DNA of 64,000 nucleotides, taken from contig JAMXDE010000013.1 of assembly GCA_026770025.1 (NCBI GenBank), positions 1,178,001 through 1,242,000 on the forward strand, given 5' to 3'. The notes beneath the pieces were generated by a model. That model saw only the letters and a list, made by a program, of their open reading frames with translations, was not told where the DNA came from and made no database searches. Position 1 is the first letter of the stretch. Every line of letters begins with the position of its first letter. Position numbers and translations under genes: made by a program. Shown piece by piece: positions 30,501-41,500 of the stretch. The DNA comes from Craspedostauros australis. Taxonomy: Eukaryota > Bacillariophyta > Bacillariophyceae > Mastogloiales > Achnanthaceae.

Positions 30501-33238
30501 AACCAGACTGAGCATGCGGCATATCTCCAAGGGAAGGCTGAGGCGTGGGCGGCGCACATTCGGACGGCCCGCATCTCCAAGCAAGACACCGAAGTTGCGC
30601 TCAAGGCAGTTCTTTGGCCAGCGCTCGAATACTCCCTGGCAGCCACTACTCTCACGCAGGGCCAGTGCGAAAGCATCATGAGGCCGGCGCTCATGACGGC
30701 GCTCCCGCACATGGGGATCGTCCGAACCATCGCGAGGCAATACGTCCATGGGCCCAGGAAGCTCAACGGCCTGGCCATCCCGCACTTGTTCACGGTCCAG
30801 TGCAAGGCACACCTGGCGATGATCTGGCGTCACTTCGAAGCCCAGACCACCACGGGCAGCCTGCTCCGCGCATTGTTGCTGCAGTTTCAGCTATGGGCAG
30901 GCACGTTGGACCAGCTGCAAGCCCAACAGCACCGCTGGCAATGCTGGACCGCTCATTCTTGGTGGTCCAGCACCATCTGCAAGCCCAACAGCACCGCTGG
31001 CAACGCTGGACCGCTCATTCTTGGTGGTCCAGCACCATCTGCATGATGACTGAGAACGGATTGACAGTCCATCAGGTTGCACCGACACTCACGATGCCTC
31101 GCGAAGGTGATGGGACCATCATGGAGGCCTTCTGGGAACGGGGCGCTGATGAAGGTGACCTCTGCAAGGCCAATGCAGTGCGCGTGCACCTTCGGGCTTT
31201 CTGGGTGTCAGACATCTGCGACGCGGCTGGCACCGGCATCCACCCAGTGGTTGCCCAGCACCGTCGAGCTCCAAGGATCCAGGAGGACCTTGTTTGGCCA
31301 GCGGCGGTGCCTCCTTCGCGCCAGGCGTGGGCAGCCTGGGACAACATGGTCCGCACTCTCCTCGTCGATGACAGACCAGGCATGATCCTGCGCAAGCCGC
31401 TTGGCAAGTGGAAACACCTCCGGAAGTTTCGGGTGGTACAGGACGAAGACGGGTCGGTATGGTGGCGGTGCTCCGGATCTCCACTTCAACGGGTCCAGAC
31501 ATTGGAGTTTCGGTGTCGCCGCGTCGGTGGCAGGGCTGGCATGGATGTCGACGAATACCGGGGGTTGGCGACGGTGGTGTCTATGGGGGCGGAAGTTGCG
31601 CAGCGACGCCCACACTCCCTATACGAGCACATTGCGCAGCTTGGGGGGCTGGCAGCGGCCATGCTTAAGCAAGTACGTATCCACGGTTCGGCGCGGGCCA
31701 TCGCCGACTCCATCGTGCGCGGGACGTGTGTGGCATGCTGTGACGCCTCTGCCAAGGACCAGCGTGGGTCCGCGGCCGCGGTCATACAGGACCGGCTTGT
31801 CGAGCCTACCGCGGGAATTCTCATCCAGTCGGAAGTCCCGGAAGGCTCGCGAGTGATGGACTCCAACCGTGCAGAAACGGCGGGAGTGCTCCTCACGATG
31901 CAGTTCCTGAAAGCGTTTGCACAGTGGGCGCAGGTGCAGGGGTCCGCTACTATAGCATGCGACAGTATGCAAGCGATCAGGGCAAGCACGCGGGCACAAC
32001 TCCTCCAAGCCGACGACAACGACTACGACTTGCGCAGCGAGATCCAGCATGTTCTGCGGACGTCAGCGGTTTGCTGCGAGGTCCAGCACGTCAAAGGCCA
32101 TGCCGACTCCCAACTCGGTCACCAAATCTCGGCGTGGGAGGTCCTGAACGTGGTGGCGGATCACGAGGCTGGCCAGCAGTGGCAAGCAACGGACGCCGCA
32201 GGGGCATGGGGCACGGTGCAAGGCAACCCCAAGTCCACGGGTTGGGCAGTGCGTGCTGGGGGTGACTGGCTGTCTGAAGCCAGCTACCATGCGGTATCGG
32301 ACGCGACGATGACCGCCAAACTGCGACTCAAATGGCGCCAGCGGTGGGGGTCGTTGGACAGATATTCGGTGGACTGGGCACCGCTCCAGAAGGTGATGAG
32401 CACATGGAGAGGCGGCAAGCAACGCACCATACTCAAGCTGGCGTCGGGTAATGCGGCGACTGGCAGAAACATGTGCCGGCGCCAGCAATCTGACCGGACG
32501 GCTTGCCCCTGCTGCGGGTGTGTTGAAACCAATCAGCATGTGATGCAGTGCAAGAGCACTGCAAGTCAAGAGCTCTGGGACGCGTGCATCCAGCGCGTAC
32601 GTCACATCATACAGCCGCCCAGGGTCAAGCGAGATGCAGCTCAACTTTTGGTCAAAGCCCTACGCGTGCTGCGGCAAGGAGGCGCCCCACCCCAAGGCAT
32701 CCGGCGGTCTACCACTCTGGCCATCGAAGTTGCGCAGCATGGAGTTGGATGGGACGGCCTTCTGTGGGGTGCATGGTCGGTGGAGTGGATCCGCCATAGC
32801 CCGAACCCCCAGCCATCTTCCAACCGCCGGCGACAGGTCTTCTGGCAGGCGGAGGTCACTCACGAGCTGTGGCACATGGCGCTCCAACAGTGGGCAAGCC
32901 GCAACCACGCGCTGCACGATGCAGGCGAGCGCAGCATGATGTCGCAGCGCATGCACTCATATTGCCGTGCCTTGCTTGAATTGCCATCGGCATCTGTTCC
33001 CCGCCACCTCCGCCAGCTGGCTCAGCACCTTCCCGACGCTGAACCCCGGAAAGCCGAGTGGCTTTTGTCCATGCTACACGGCATGCCACACGTGCAGGCC
33101 ACTGTTCCGCCCGAGCAGATGGCATGGCTGCGTCGTCGAGCCGCCAGCCATGACGAACCTACAACCCAGCCAGCGGCGCCCACTTTCCCCCCGCGCCGGC
33201 CCTCCAACCAGCAAGTGCGACTAGCAAGCCTGGCGTAG
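27540..33238 (+). pseudogene. Retrotransposon ORF2: endonuclease, reverse transcriptase, RNase H (disrupted)
   Basis: One long coding unit with two lesions: an in-frame TGA at 30366-30368 and a frame change caused by a 62-bp tandem duplication (30915-31038). APE-type endonuclease, residues about 48-305: AALNLSGLP, LLTEVG (Glu86), ILGGDINMD, IDGIWTS and DHRMIWADF. Reverse transcriptase, about 640-940: SSGPSGIHFG, motif A NDAKGCYDRI, PIQGLVQGLGVAPTGW, and catalytic AYVDDTNLV (YVDD rather than the usual YADD). After the lesions comes a ribonuclease H with CCDASAKD (about 31737), NRAETAG, ACDSMQA and KGHADSQ, then a CPCCGC...H...C finger near 32500-32552. The C-terminal region contains LWHMALQQWASRNHALH. 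The TGA interrupts KWSN.*.WSYDKSW, so the frame clearly continues beyond it. This copy is probably not autonomous now. Confidence 0.88.
30915..31038 (+). repeat. 62-bp tandem duplication that shifts the ORF2 frame
   Basis: Copies at 30915-30976 and 30977-31038 differ at one base (AAT versus AAC in GGCAAYGCTGG). Because 62 is not a multiple of three, the duplication moves translation out of frame; removing one copy restores a continuous frame into the RNase H region. Confidence 0.93.
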
Positions 33239-33417
33239 TCGTTCCCTCGAGGTCTGGTCAGCCAGCTCAAAATCAATATGCAACACAATCACACAGCACG
33301 GCTAGCCCTGCTGCACCAGTCCGTTCCCGCTGCATGACGCATGTAGAACAAACGAGGCGGCTCAAAAGCGCCTTCGGCGCATAGTAATAACTATAGTCTT
33401 TGTGTTACAACAACAAC

Positions 33418-33432
33418 ATTCTACTTTTCACC
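33418..33432 (+). repeat. Target-site duplication, right copy
   Basis: Identical to the 15-mer at 24833-24847. Confidence 0.9.
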
Positions 33433-34028
33433 GATCCGTGTTAGGGCTCAATGGATTCTCTCCAGAGTTATCGCCGCAGATGGTAACGGAATGAGGTTCA
33501 TACGCACCGTGGCGATGGACGATCGCTCCAGTGCAGACTTTCTCAAATTGAATTTGCCGACTTGGTTGTTATGGCATGATTGTGCGAACATCAGATTATT
33601 CGTGTGAACATCACTGTACCCCGTACATACTTCAATTTGATTTGGGTTCGAAAGAGGTTCATGTAATGGTACACTCTTGTACAAGCATGATCGAGGAGCG
33701 CAATAGCATTGTATTCTATTATATAATAGAATATGACGATACTTGCAGAGTGTTGAGGTTTCAATTTTTGTTTCGTTTTATCCAAAAGCGCGGTGGAGCT
33801 CGACAAGAAAGGAGGCAGGAAGGCATGGCGCATCTCGATTTGATAAAGGTCGGAAGCATGTGACGTACGAGCACGCATGGAGTATGCGAGAGTGAATGCA
33901 AGGAGACTGTCCGGAGCAATGAATGATGGGCATCATTGATGATGATATTGCCACCAAAAACGCCCTGCCTCATATATGGCGACGACGCGGCTTCAAGTAC
34001 GCGCCGCCTGTGGACTCCCATCTGTGCC
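33433..34028. other. Intergenic, no supportable gene
   Basis: AT-rich in part, with a short palindromic TATTATATAATA near 33718-33729. No gene seen; it includes the 3' flank of the minus-strand gene that ends at 34029. Confidence 0.45.
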
Positions 34029-34763
34029 TCACTTCTCATCGCCTGAGTCTCCGCTCGCATGATTTTCTTTCTCTTCCTTTTCTCCCTCTTTCTCGTCCTT
34101 CTGTTCATCTGTCTCACGCTGCTGTTGCAGCTGCTGTTGCTCTTCCTCGTCATCCTCGTCGTCATCAGTTTCCTGAAGATCTTCTTCATCAAGCGATTTG
34201 GATTGTCTCCTTTCGTTGATCGCGCTCATCGACTGCTGTATCAATTGTTCTTGCGTCTCCGTTTGGCATTCCATCACGTCCTCAAAGCCTTCATCGATGG
34301 TCCGCAAGGAGCGACGCAGCACTTCCCTCTGCCGCTTGATCTCATCCTCCAACGACAACGGCTTCTTCCTGCGACCCAGCACGTTGAGGTACCAAGGCCT
34401 TCTGCCTGCCCTCCTGCGACCCTTCGTTGGAGCACGCTCTTCCTCAACTTCAATTCCAGCCAGGGCGTCGTCGGCGGCATCATTCGCGCCCGCGCCACCG
34501 TTGGCATCGTTCTGCGAATCCAAGCTCTGGGCAGAACCGTTCATCGATGACATCATGTAATCATCTTCCGTCGACGACACCACGGCCTGCAGCAGCTCGT
34601 GCCGGAGCTGCTCCTCTGCGAAGGTGAGGCGGCTGATTTCCGCACGGACATCGTCATCATCCACCGGGTCAGCAGCGATGGAGCCCCGACGCCGCGAGTA
34701 GTACTTGTTCCGCCGAGCAGCTTCTGCTCCGCTGGGCTGCTGATGCATCTCGACTTCCGTCAT
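34029..34763 (-). CDS. Acidic protein of unknown function
   Basis: The product is 244 aa and not recognised. The N-terminus has RRNKYYSRRRGSIAADP, followed by an acidic helix EEQLRHELLQAVVSS. A basic segment KGRRRAGRRPWYLNVLGRRKKPL comes next, then a predicted coiled coil (LEDEIKRQREVLRRSLRTIDEGFEDVMECQTETQEQL, split here for description only as a helical region). The tail is very acidic, Glu/Gln/Asp-rich and ends in GDSGDEK. No signal peptide or membrane segment. The composition suggests a nuclear or scaffold protein, but that is only inference. The lack of stops and the patterned basic/acidic blocks argue that it is a real gene. Confidence 0.6.
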   Translation of the reverse strand: MTEVEMHQQPSGAEAARRNKYYSRRRGSIAADPVDDDDVRAEISRLTFAEEQLRHELLQAVVSSTEDDYMMSSMNGSAQSLDSQNDANGGAGANDAADDALAGIEVEEERAPTKGRRRAGRRPWYLNVLGRRKKPLSLEDEIKRQREVLRRSLRTIDEGFEDVMECQTETQEQLIQQSMSAINERRQSKSLDEEDLQETDDDEDDEEEQQQLQQQRETDEQKDEKEGEKEEKENHASGDSGDEK

Positions 34764-35816
34764 TTGCGCCGTGGCAGTGTCGCTGTGAGCACTTGCGTGC
34801 GTACGTACGTAAGTAAGTATGCTGTACAGAGTATGCAGAGTACTCTACAGATATTCGTAACGCACTGCGCGGTATATAATCGTATGTGTGTGCGTTCTGG
34901 GCTTCCGAGATCAACCTCTCAGCACCGACAACGAGTTTAGCGTCCGTGACAACGATCACTCCTGCACGCAGGTGAGCAGGCACCAAGTGAAGCGGAATTG
35001 AGCTGCTGCTGCGTCTTGGTCGTTGAGCTGGCTCCAGACGATTTGATCTGAGGCGCTGCTATCCAGTGGCTTGAGTACTAATACTCGTGTCGTGGACTCT
35101 TCTTTGTTTTCTTCTTTGCGTTGTTGTCTTTGTGTAAGAGTTGTTCGTGCAATCTCTCTCTCTGTTGCCGTTCCTGCTTCTCTTGTGGTTCAGTGTATTC
35201 TTGCGGAACGACCACCAGCCTTCCTTTTTCTCTTTCGTTTGAATTTGTGTGTGATTTTGTGTGTGATTTTGTGTGTGATTTTGTGTGTATTGTTCGTGCA
35301 TCCATGACATGCACAAGGCACGCACAACTCGCAGGAGGTGTTCTCTTTGTGTCTTGTTCGATGAAGGCATGCTCGGGTCCACCCGGTCATTTTGGATTCT
35401 CCGCGCAGATCAATTGTGTCCAAGTCCACGACTAAACCAGTGTAGTCTTGGGGCCGAAATGTCATGTTGAGCGCAAATGGCGTGGGCAGCTCTTCTGTGC
35501 CCAACCCGCCGTCTCTATCTCCAAGCGCCCAATCCCGAGATAGCGCTCAGCCATTCTAATAGTCCTTCATGTTCATGGCACCTGCGAGCTGTTGGCGCCT
35601 CTCCGAACGAGCTACATGTACTCCCACTTCGCCATGATACTCGCACACAAGTACACATACACCTAACTCGACAGATTTGTAAAGGCATGCTATGAGGTAT
35701 TCTATAATATTATATAATAGAATATTATATTATTCGACCTAGCGCTCGTGTGGGCATGATCGCGACTGGCAACTTGTATCATACGCACGTATGCATACGT
35801 CTTAATTACATGCTCC
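34764..35816. other. Intergenic with 12-nt tandem repeat, no supportable gene
   Basis: Contains about 3.7 copies of a TGTGTGTGATTT unit (35245-35289) and a GTACGTACGTAAGTAAGTA string near 34800 close to the gene at 34763. No gene seen; short frames have no domain signal. Confidence 0.5.
35245..35289 (+). repeat. 12-nt tandem repeat TGTGTGTGATTT
   Basis: Nearly four consecutive copies read directly. Confidence 0.85.
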
Positions 35817-38528
35817 ATATCCATGGAGAATTTTCGTCGCGATAATGGGAACAATTTGCGTCAGGATGCAAGTTTTGGCCCTTTTCTGGAATTGTTGCAT
35901 CCTGACGCAAATTCTGATTTTGTGTGGAGATTTAACACGACGAGAAAATGGTCGCGACTTGTTGGACTCACAGCCAAAAAACTCCCTCCGTCTTGTGCGG
36001 ACTTCCTTCGTGTTATTTTCTTGGCTTCCGTCTCGTGTTATTTTCGCGAGGTGTTCAGTGTGTTCTCTACATCAAGCACATACTCCAGAGGATGCTATTG
36101 TTTGCAGTGATCATGAGGATGCCAACTATAGTTTGTTGGTACCAACTAGTAGTAGCACTACTATGACAGCATAAACATGGTGTTTTGTTTGGCTGTCCGG
36201 TGTCTTATGTCTACTCGATTACATGTATTTCTTCGCGTGTCGATAGGACCTACAGTTCTTTCTGTTCATACTCCACGCCGTATGATACAGCTCCAGGCAG
36301 CTTCACATGACATCAGTGTCTCATTCATTCCTTGCGAGGTGAGATGTATGTCTTGGTTTGTGTCTGCATCTGTGTTGCTTCCTCCTTCCATTGGGTCCCA
36401 ACCTCATGAGATGTTCCCATCGAATCAAGATCGCCATCCATGTGCTTATCTTTCAAGTAAAGGTTGCTTGCTTCATTGAGAAACATGAATGTGTTAGTAC
36501 TCATGTGAATAAGATAACAACTGAGCAAGTCATGCAGTGTTGCCATCCAGCAGCGGTCGCAGAGAGGGAGAAGGCGAATGCAGAGTGGGGAGATGACATG
36601 CTGCAGGCAGGAGGAGATCCAGAGATGGCCCAAGAGCTGCTCTGCCAGCTGAGAAGTTGGAGCAACATAGATGACATGGAGCCAAGAGCACCAGCGCAAA
36701 TCCAAGAAGCAGTCAATGCCCAACAGGCGATCGGATGGGGTATGATGGTATGTGGGTGCTGGACGAGGCAGTGGAGGGCGATACAGGAGTCTGTGATGAT
36801 GGAGGAAGAGCTCTCAACGAAACCGACGAACTGGCGGGGCATATCCGTTTGAGGGCTGTAGGAGGTTCGATGGAAGGCGTGAGAAGCGCGCAAGTGTGTG
36901 CTGCACGACCAGAATGAACGCAAGCGCGCGGCAGCCCAGGAAAAAGAAGTATGAGCCAGGGTGAACAAGCAATGGGCAATCGGAGGTGGAGGTATCCTGG
37001 CCACAGACCAAGCTCTCATGACGAATGTAGTGAGAGTGGAGGTGGCGAGGTGGCCAGTGGATGCTTAGAGCCGGTGGGTGAAGCATGTGCAAGCAGCATG
37101 GATAACTGCCCAGGCGGTTGGGCAGCAACAACGTGCGACGATGCAGGAGAGAAGAGGAGTTAGCCAAGGGCTCACACACAAGGTTAGAGGGCAGCGATGA
37201 GAAACGGGTCTGTGCAAACGACGGTTATACGGGGCGTTGGAGGAAGGGCAAACAAACAACGGCGTGGAGCACGGATCAGTGCATGATATTAGTGAAAGAG
37301 CATAGCAGGCGCAAGCCGGATGCCCAGTGTGGTATGTTTGATGGCCCATGGTGCTGACAAACTGTGGTAGGATAGGTAGTGAGAGACACAGGGAAGTCAT
37401 TTCAGCGCAATCGGCCTTAGGCTCATTGTGGGTGGCCGAGACTACAGCCTCCAAGGCAACTTTGTACACGGAGGACATTCAGTGAGTTATTATTGTTCCT
37501 ATTAATGTGAATAAAAAGATGTACATGTGTGACAGCAGGATGGCAATCGGATTCACCCAGATTCTGGCCACACGCATGACCACTGCGAATGCAGATGCCT
37601 TCCCACGCATCAGTTTCTGTTGACAAAAGGGAGATCACTTGACAATGGTGCGGATGCACATACCGTCAAACATGATTTGCTTCTTTTGTATGTATGCCTC
37701 ATGTGGTCTTGGAACTGAACTCCGCAAAGGAAGAACATCCATGTCTTTGTTGGTGCAAACTCTTGGGTGAGATCCTGTTTTGCGGCGGGGATGCGCTGAG
37801 TGTTGGAAGTCCAAATCTGGTAAGCACAAGTGTGAGGACAAATGAAGGATCATCCCTTTTGATTTGAAGCCATACGGAATGAACGAGAGCCTTGGACTTG
37901 CGTGACAAACAAGTGGTCGATGATCAATATACGGAGGCGAATCGTCGTGCAGAAGGCATAACCTATGTATCCCAACCAGCACAACAGATAACACAGAACT
38001 GATGGGTGACTGGAGGCACTCTTTGAACACAGAAGTAGCAAACATAGGCAGGAAAGCTTGCAAGGAGAATGGTAGGTTCACAACAGCAAGGAGGACGACG
38101 GAGCCTGATAAGAACACATCTAACTCCTTTCCTCCTCTACGCAAGCAGGAGAGTATGCAAGAGGCAATGAATGCGATTTACAACACATAGCATCACTAGT
38201 GTATACATTGCAACATTGAGAGAGTTGTTTCGATACTATTGTTGCTGGATGTGGAGCACAGATAAGATTTGCATCCATCAGTACAAAACAACACGGTAAA
38301 ACACACAGTATTTGTCCAAAAGCACAGGCGACAAATGACGACATTGAACGTTTTTTTTCTGCGAGTGTTCGAGTGAGTCAGATCCTGTTTTGCTCCGTGT
38401 TAAATCTCCACGTTAAGTTATTTTTTGCATCCTGACGCAACAAATTGAGAATCTCCGGGTGACTTGCGTCAGGATGCAAAAAATGGGCGTTTTTGCACCC
38501 TGACGCAAAAAAATTTCTCCATGGATAT
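35817..38528. mobile_element. DNA transposon 2, hairpin-rich terminal inverted repeats
   Basis: This 2712-bp element has ends that are inverted copies of each other: ATATCCATGGAGAA at both termini and GTGGAGATTTAACACG at the inner edge (35924 region and 38393 region). The 12-mer GCGTCAGGATGC occurs in either orientation at 35859-35870, 35897-35908, 38427-38438, 38466-38477 and, with one change, 38495-38506. Adjacent opposite copies can form hairpins. No clear target-site duplication is seen. The interior has only a short decayed frame at about 36358-36852 (+) with an IGW...W...Q pattern; no transposase core is recognised, so it may be non-autonomous. It ends 41 bp from the stop codon of the CHD gene. 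Confidence 0.75.
36358..36852 (+). pseudogene. Decayed ORF fragment within transposon 2
   Basis: A 164-codon frame whose first codons may not be genuine. From about residue 45 on, it reads like a real protein fragment: AVAEREKANAEWGDDMLQAGG, then AQIQEAVNAQQAIGWGMMV and TRQWRAIQ. The Q..IGW......W...Q pattern is one I associate with tails of algal transposon proteins. It ends abruptly, and neighbouring frames look like shifted continuations. Not assigned to a family. Confidence 0.35.
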
Positions 38529-38569
38529 TATTATGCGTACTCTACTCTCTAGTAATTTCCTGACTCGAT

Positions 38570-41500
38570 TCAATCTCGTGGCCAACCACCATGATCAAAC
38601 ATGGGGATGTTGGCGAACAGCTCATCGTCTGCCTTGATGAGCCCACTGCTGACGGCTTGGCTGCAAATGCGCACGAGCCGCCGCTCGATGCTGGAGGGAG
38701 AGGGGAATGATTCCGCATGGTTGCTCACCCATGAGTTGATGTCGTCCGAAGGACAGGAGTCAATGATGACGGACGGTACGCAGTTGTTGTCACCGACGAA
38801 GGAGGACTCGATATGATCAACGATGTTCTTGTGGTGAAACGCCCCGCCTTGGTCCCGGCCATCCCGGTCGGAGACCAGCGCGAAGATTCCGCGAGTGGTG
38901 GTATGGAGAAGCAACGCTGCATCATGAAGCGTCGGATCCCACCACGCCGGAAGTCCATGCATGGAGTCGGGAACGTCCGGTTGTTCAGCCAGCTTCAATA
39001 CGTCATCAAGCGAGCTCGCGGCATCGAAGATGCCGTGGATTGACTTGGACATCCGCACCCGCCTCAACAATACGTACGAATTGCGAACGGCCTCGATGGA
39101 GTGACCGCCCAAAGACAGACACGGGTCAGGCAGGGGGCATTGGGGATGAGTGTCGTATTCAGGATACAGGCTGATGCCCACTCCTGTTAGATATTCTCCC
39201 CGACTGCCTCGAGTTTGGACAGTCTGGTTGCTGTTCCCAACCAGGCACAACCTGAGACATTGAGGAAGCAAGTAGGTTTTCGCGTATCTCATCATCTCGT
39301 CGCCAGATGGGATCAATTCGCTGCCAGTTCCCGGACCCAGCCTCGCAATGACGGCGGAACGAAAGTTCTCCCATGAGAAACGTCCAACATCGCCAGCTGC
39401 ATCATATGCGCCAGTGCGCCTCTTCAAATGCGCGCGAAGAGAATTCAACAAGCCTGTGGAAATGGCTTGTCTGTCAATGCCATCGCGGCTGCCACCCTCA
39501 TCCGAGTCTTCACGTCCACGTTCACGTTCACCTTCATGCCCCTCACCATCGCCATGGTGGGTGCCAGCATTGTTCCCTGGGGTGTATGGCCAGCCGTAGC
39601 ACAGCAACGCAGCGCAAATGCTTGCTCGCAGACGAGCATTCTGTGCAAAGATGGTTGGGACATCCATCGTTCCGTTCTTGAAGCTGCCATCGCCACTGCC
39701 ACTGCCACTCGCAATGTCCGTGCTTTCGTCTTCGCTCTGTTCCTTGGCAACCGGCACCAACGAGGTGTCGATTCCACGTTTCGTCGCATTGTGCGATGGG
39801 CTCGACCTATTGCTGTCGGTTGCGACAGCTTTCCAACTTTCCACGATATCAATGGTGTGACCGTCAGTGTAGGCCAACGCACCGATGGCATACCTGGTGA
39901 GGTTCATCGGCACTCCCACTCCACGGTGGAATCTTGGAGCATCGGCGCCATACGCAATCTGGTGCAATTCTGCACTTGCTGCGCCGTTGGTGAAGTCACT
40001 GCCATCATTCAAGCTTCGATGATTCGTCGCGCATTGTGATCCGCTGAAACCAATGCCATGCTTGGCATCCAATTGCTCCATGTACGCATTTCCCACGTTT
40101 GGGCCGTGCAGACTCATGACTGTCGCTGTCCAAATCTCCCGATGCACGGCAATGGATGCCTTCAACTTCTCATTAGATGTGACATGTGTCACGAGACCAC
40201 GCTCTTCTCGATTGCTTTGTTTGCGGTCGTGATGAAGCCGCCCTTCAATGGCTGATACGACGTCGGCAAGCCGAAGATCGAGCAATCGTCCGTCGGGCAT
40301 CATCAAATCGATTCTCTGGCTCGGAGCTGTTGTTGCTGCTGCCGCTCCTGCACTTGCTGCCTTCGGATGTCCTTCCGCGCGTTTCTTCGTCGAGGATTGC
40401 GACGTTGGCATATCAGGTTTCATTTTCTTTCGTGCGGCCGTTTGTTGCCTGCTGCTGTCCGTCCCTTTTGATGTCGAATTGCGCTGGCCCAGATCGATTG
40501 CGCTCCCAGTGTTGCCGCCGACCCCATCAGCTCCGGCTCCTTGACAGCCAATTTTGACGATCTGCTCTCTCAATTTTCTCAGGGTGACGAAATCGGACCA
40601 GTTCTGCTTGCGCGTGCCAGCAGCAACAGTCGTAGTCGCGGCAGCAGGGAGAGGAGAAGGCGGAACCTTCGTACTGGAAGACGCCACCGTGGCCGGGGCC
40701 GATGAAGGAACTGACGTTGCCGTTCCACCTTTTTCACGCAGCGCAACTGCATTCTTTTCGCGCTCCGCAGACGAAGCCGCCGCAGCAGCCACCGCGGCAT
40801 GAATTTCCTGCTGTGCCTTTGCCTTGGCATTCACGAGAGCGTTATCGAACACATGCTTGATGGATGTAGTGATCGACGAGAGGTTCAGATGAGCCTGTCT
40901 GCAGCATGCATCTTGAGTTAGGCACGTCGTGGCTCTGGATTGGAATGGTAACGAAGTATCATGCATCATCGCATCGTAGTTGCCCAGGCCGTGCACAAAA
41001 GTGCCGACCACTATGCCAATATCGCAGCCTCTGTCCCACCAGCAAACTGGAGGAGGATCCTGGACTGTCTTTGGGACATGGAGGGCCAGGGCGAGAATGA
41101 GCTCTTCCGTGGTGACGAGCCTGATCTTGAGGTCGATGTCCAAAGAGCTGACCTCACTGATGGGGCAGCCGCGCTTTCCAAGCTCTTCGTACCCGAAGGA
41201 CCCAAGTATGTCGTCAAGCACAATGTTGATGATGTGGTGTATGCGCGTGAGGATGAATATCCGGCGCAAGATGCGCAGGCCTGCACCTCCTCGCATTGTT
41301 TGCAGTAGGGATGGATCTGTGAGAACTGCGGGGAGTCGCAGTGTCTTGCGGCCTCCGTCGACTTCCTCGAACAGTTGCAAAGCTGTTGAAACCGCATTCG
41401 CAATCCAAACTCTTTCGACTGGATCCGATCCACCGATGGTTCGAAGCAAGAGTTCTTGATCAGGTTGCGTTGGAGACGCATGGAGTTTCGTCAGTAACGA

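Larger units (their letters stand above)
24848..33417 (+). mobile_element. Full-length non-LTR (LINE-type) retrotransposon
   Basis: This 8570-bp insertion is bounded by a perfect 15-bp target-site duplication. There are no long terminal repeats. The structure is an 89-bp 5' leader, ORF1 (24937-27546), and ORF2 (27540-33238) with endonuclease, reverse transcriptase and RNase H. A 3' end of about 180 bp finishes in an ACAACAACA-type tail rather than poly(A). Everything needed for target-primed reverse transcription is present in outline, but ORF2 carries two lesions. The clade is not assigned; an APE-type endonuclease plus RNase H is found in several LINE clades such as I, Tad and R1-like. Confidence 0.92.
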
